From Gymnorhina tibicen (Eukaryota; Chordata; Aves; Passeriformes; Artamidae): 64,000 bases of DNA. The position numbers and the translations under genes are program-made. Below the pieces are notes generated by a model. That model saw only the letters and a list, made by a program, of their open reading frames with translations. It did not search any database and was not told where the DNA came from. The stretch lies in NCBI GenBank assembly GCA_013399875.1, contig VXAZ01000263.1:311262-375261 (forward strand), written 5' to 3'. The first letter of the stretch is position 1; every line of letters starts with the position of its first letter. Of this stretch, positions 61,270-64,000 are shown piece by piece.

Positions 61270-62516
61270 TTGTAACATAAACTGCAATTATTCAAAGGAA
61301 ACATCACCAAAGAATTATGAGGAAAAAACCGCTGATTTACTATTTAAGTAATGTCACTGTAGATGAATTTGAAATTTGCTGTTCTTGTTAGTCAAGGTTC
61401 CTCTCATAAATATCACTGAAAGAAGCAGATATAAACATAATATTGAGAAAAAAATACCAGTAAAAAAGGTGAGGAAGCACAAACAACTGAATAACAAGAG
61501 GTTAGATAGAAAAAAAAATTTGACTGATTAATTTTTAACTGAATTGAAGTGATTCAATACCAAACACTGGCAAAATCAACACAGCCCACGAAAATTGTTT
61601 TACATTACATAAAAAACAAATTTCAAAGAACATTGAAAAAAATTAAGTATCCTAATTTCATCTGACTCTGTTAAATCACCAAATACTTCGTGGATCTCAA
61701 GCTTCCTAAACTGTAAAGAGACTTTTGGATACTATAAGCCATTAAAAAATTCTTTGTTAAACATTCTCAGAAAATTATCAAGACCACTATCTTTTGTATG
61801 TCTCTCCAAAGTGTGGTTTAGTAAGTTGGGCTTTCCAAATGTTGTTGCCCATATATCTTAGTAATGCCAAAATCCTCTTTGTTTTTTAGCACACAAATTA
61901 ATTTTGATTCATGAACAGTCCTTGACCTGAGTACAAAGTTGTTTCCACCGGTATCTGAAGCATACAGAAAACCTACCAAAAAAATGCAGCTGAATACACC
62001 ACCATTTCTGCCTTATCTATTCATGCTGTAAAATTTCCATTTCAGCTCCTCAACAACTCCCACTTCTCTCCCGTTAAGGGTATTATCAGGGTTAAGTATG
62101 TTTTTTAGAAATTTGACTGATTTTTTTTGTAAGCTGATGTAAATCTTTTGCCAAGAATTTGTTACTAAAATACATTCCTAAAGTCATAAACTCAGGATAT
62201 TTATCTCACTGTATTTTTGTTACCCCCAACAGAATCATCTACAGCCATTCTCTGACTTTAAGCAAAATTAATAAAGCAGTAAACTCAGGTAAAATTGATT
62301 TCACCTAACTGTAATTACATTCAGTGTGGGCTTTCATACCACTTCAGCAATCACCTTTATGCTCAGATGAGGGAAAATGGCATTTCTAGGGAACTAACCA
62401 AGAATATTCTTCCTCACAGTGAATCATGCCCTCTTGACTGTGAGCAGATGCTGCTTAGACAGCTGGCTCAGATGCACACCTGCCCAAGTGGTCAGATAAA
62501 CTCCTGTGATTATTGT

Positions 62517-62521
62517 ACTTA
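62517..62521. repeat. Target-site duplication of LTR copy 2, left
   Basis: The 5-bp actta directly before the LTR is repeated at 63189-63193. Confidence 0.85.
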
Positions 62522-63188
62522 TGTGATGGTTTAGGCCAAATTCAGGGAAACGTCCAAAAGGGACGTCTCCTCGAAGGAAGGCAGGTTACAAACCACCCCT
62601 TCCCCCACTTGGGTTCGGGAAAAAACAAATTTTCCTCAGAGGAAAGTGAAGGAGAAAATAAAACTATTTATTTAACAAACACACAGGAAAACAATACTAA
62701 TAATACTAAATAATAAAATCTCTCGCTCTGGAGAGAAAACCTGAAAGATTTTAGAGTCCTTCTGTGGGTGTAGTCTCTCTCCTCCTCCTCGGAGCTGGGT
62801 TGGTGTGGGGGGCCCCCCTCCAGGCCGGTGGAAGGTCCCCCGGTGGGGTTCTGATGTTCTGGTGTTCCGAACAAGTCCAGAAGAGAAGAAGGGAAAAAAA
62901 AACGAAGTCCCAAGAGGAAAAAAAAAAACCTCAACTCTCCGTCCCTCTCCGAAGAAACAGAGCTGAAGCCAAAACTGATCGAAAAGCCAGAGAAAAAAAA
63001 AGTGCTTCCTCTGCCCGCCGCAGAAGTAGTTAATCTCTGTGTCCTTGAAGCACAAACTGTTTTGAAAAGTTCGCTCAGTTTTTTTCTCTGTCTTTTGCAT
63101 CCAGTTTTAAAGGCATAGAAAGGCTTAGGAATCATGTCTGGGCATAGAGCGGTGGTAGGGGATACAACAGCACAGTCACCCCAAGACA
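62522..63188 (-). mobile_element. Solo LTR of an endogenous retrovirus, copy 2 (667 bp), intron 1
   Basis: Inverted relative to copy 1 at 18332-18980 and alignable from end to end. On the plus strand it starts TGTGATGGTTTAGGCC and ends CACCCCAAGACA. A perfect 5-bp target-site duplication, actta, flanks it at 62517-62521 and 63189-63193. Small differences from copy 1 include longer A/T runs and base changes, so the copies are separate insertions of one family. No gag, pol or env remnants are adjacent. Open frames across it are shared with copy 1 but have no retroviral protein motifs and are not called as genes. Confidence 0.9.
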
Positions 63189-63193
63189 ACTTA
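63189..63193. repeat. Target-site duplication of LTR copy 2, right
   Basis: The 5-bp actta matches 62517-62521. Confidence 0.85.
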
Positions 63194-64000
63194 AAATATT
63201 TGTAAAAAAAAAAAAATCCCAAACACAAAACAGTATTTTTAAGGAAGTTATCAACAGAAGCTGACAGTCAAATATACTGTGCATAAGCCTGCAACTGTTC
63301 CAGCTCTGCCTTGGACAGGAACCTTTACAAACCCAAAGCTCCCAGAAGTCCTCCCTTTGGAACAGGGATACCCAGCAAATCCATGCTGGCCACTGCTGCA
63401 GGTCTACACGTGCAGCAGATCTCCTCCCTTAGGTAAGTGACTTTGGATGCCTGAGGAAGTCCCAACACACAAAATGACAATATAGCATAATGGAGCCTCA
63501 AGGGCTGTTCAGATATTTATCAAGATTTGGTTCATATGGTTGCAAAGAAAAGCATCCCCACTTCTATCACACTGGTACAAATGCTGATTTTGTAGTCACT
63601 GGTTTGCAAGATGAAATGCTGAATAAGCAGTTTCAGTATTTTACAGTTTTTGCAGACAAAAAGTAAAGGTTTTCTAGTAAAAATGCTGACATTAACTTGT
63701 TCCAAGCATTACCAATATTTTTAAAGTTATAGAACTAGAGAAAAAAAATATTTGCAAAATCATGTAATAGATCAGTGTTGAGAGCATTACTTTTCACAGA
63801 TAAAGTGATGGATTTCTTTCCACTAAGATTGGAAGATATTTCCCAGACACTGCATAGAGAAGAGAACACTGCACAGGCATTTAATCTAGTCTTTGGTAAT
63901 AAAACATTTAAAATGTTTAGAGGAGGTAACAATGACACCAATGTATAAAACTTTCTTTCATGCACACATTGGTATTGAGCAAACTACAGATAAAGATTCT

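Larger units (their letters stand above)
30890..64000 (-). other. ALCAM: ALCAM intron 1, 5' part missing
   Basis: At least 33 kb upstream of exon 2 carries no credible exon. Human ALCAM also has a very long first intron. I looked for a GC/CpG-rich first exon with a signal peptide ending one base into a codon and found none, so exon 1 and the promoter should be right of 64000. By block: 30890-35684 unassigned apart from a possible CTCF site; 35685-37020 two CR1 copies; 37020-46055 unassigned with a G-rich tract; 46056-46200 CR1; 46200-59664 unassigned AT-rich DNA with palindromic motifs near 48870; 59665-59790 CR1; 62522-63188 solo LTR; 63189-64000 unassigned. That this is intron rather than intergenic DNA is inferred. 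Confidence 0.75.

Noticed and set aside
62668..63228. Minus-strand open frame of 186 codons
   Set aside because: It lies in LTR copy 2 and mirrors frames in LTR copy 1; it has no retroviral protein features.
1..64000. Bacterial-type systems, CRISPR arrays, tRNA or rRNA genes
   Set aside because: The window is vertebrate intronic DNA; no spaced direct-repeat arrays or RNA-gene structures were recognised.

Overview
This window is ordinary nuclear DNA from a bird. Two things show this. First, thirteen consecutive exons on the minus strand encode an ALCAM (CD166) that reads like the avian BEN/SC1/DM-GRASP protein. Second, the interspersed repeats include several copies of CR1, the bird/reptile LINE, and two solo LTRs of an avian-type endogenous retrovirus. 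I did not identify the species. The LTR family makes a non-galliform bird, perhaps a songbird, plausible, but that is a guess.

Layout, read in the direction of transcription (right to left). Positions 64000-30890 are part of a very large intron 1. It holds five recognisable CR1 fragments or copies across the window's right half, one 667-bp solo LTR and otherwise unassigned AT-rich DNA. Exons 2 to 14 (numbered by homology with human ALCAM) lie between 30889 and 5511. Positions 5510-1 are part of intron 14. Exon 1 (5' UTR and signal peptide) lies beyond the right edge. The last coding exon (most of the cytoplasmic tail) and the 3' UTR lie beyond the left edge. I searched for both and did not find them. 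No second protein gene, tRNA, rRNA or CRISPR array was found.

The exons total 1588 nt, about 529 codons, with one continuous frame. They encode five Ig domains (D1 = exons 2-3, D2 = exons 4-6, D3 = exons 7-8, D4 = exons 9-10, D5 = exons 11-12), a 13-residue stalk cassette (exon 13) and the membrane-spanning segment (exon 14). Every domain is bounded by phase-1 introns and is a whole number of codons, so each could be skipped in frame. ALCAM is a cell-surface adhesion receptor that binds itself and CD6; in birds it is known from axon guidance and bundling and from blood-forming tissue.

Points worth a second look: intron 11 appears to use a GC donor (GC-AG); intron 10 is only 75 nt and contains AATAAA; exon 13 is the bird counterpart of the human 39-nt alternatively spliced exon; and two same-family LTRs in opposite orientation sit in introns 1 and 6, flanking exons 2-6. 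Those five exons sum to 657 nt and would join head to tail in frame, so a circular RNA or an in-frame D1-D2 skip is a testable idea. I see no clear evidence of an undescribed gene system; the regulatory and circular-RNA suggestions are hypotheses.
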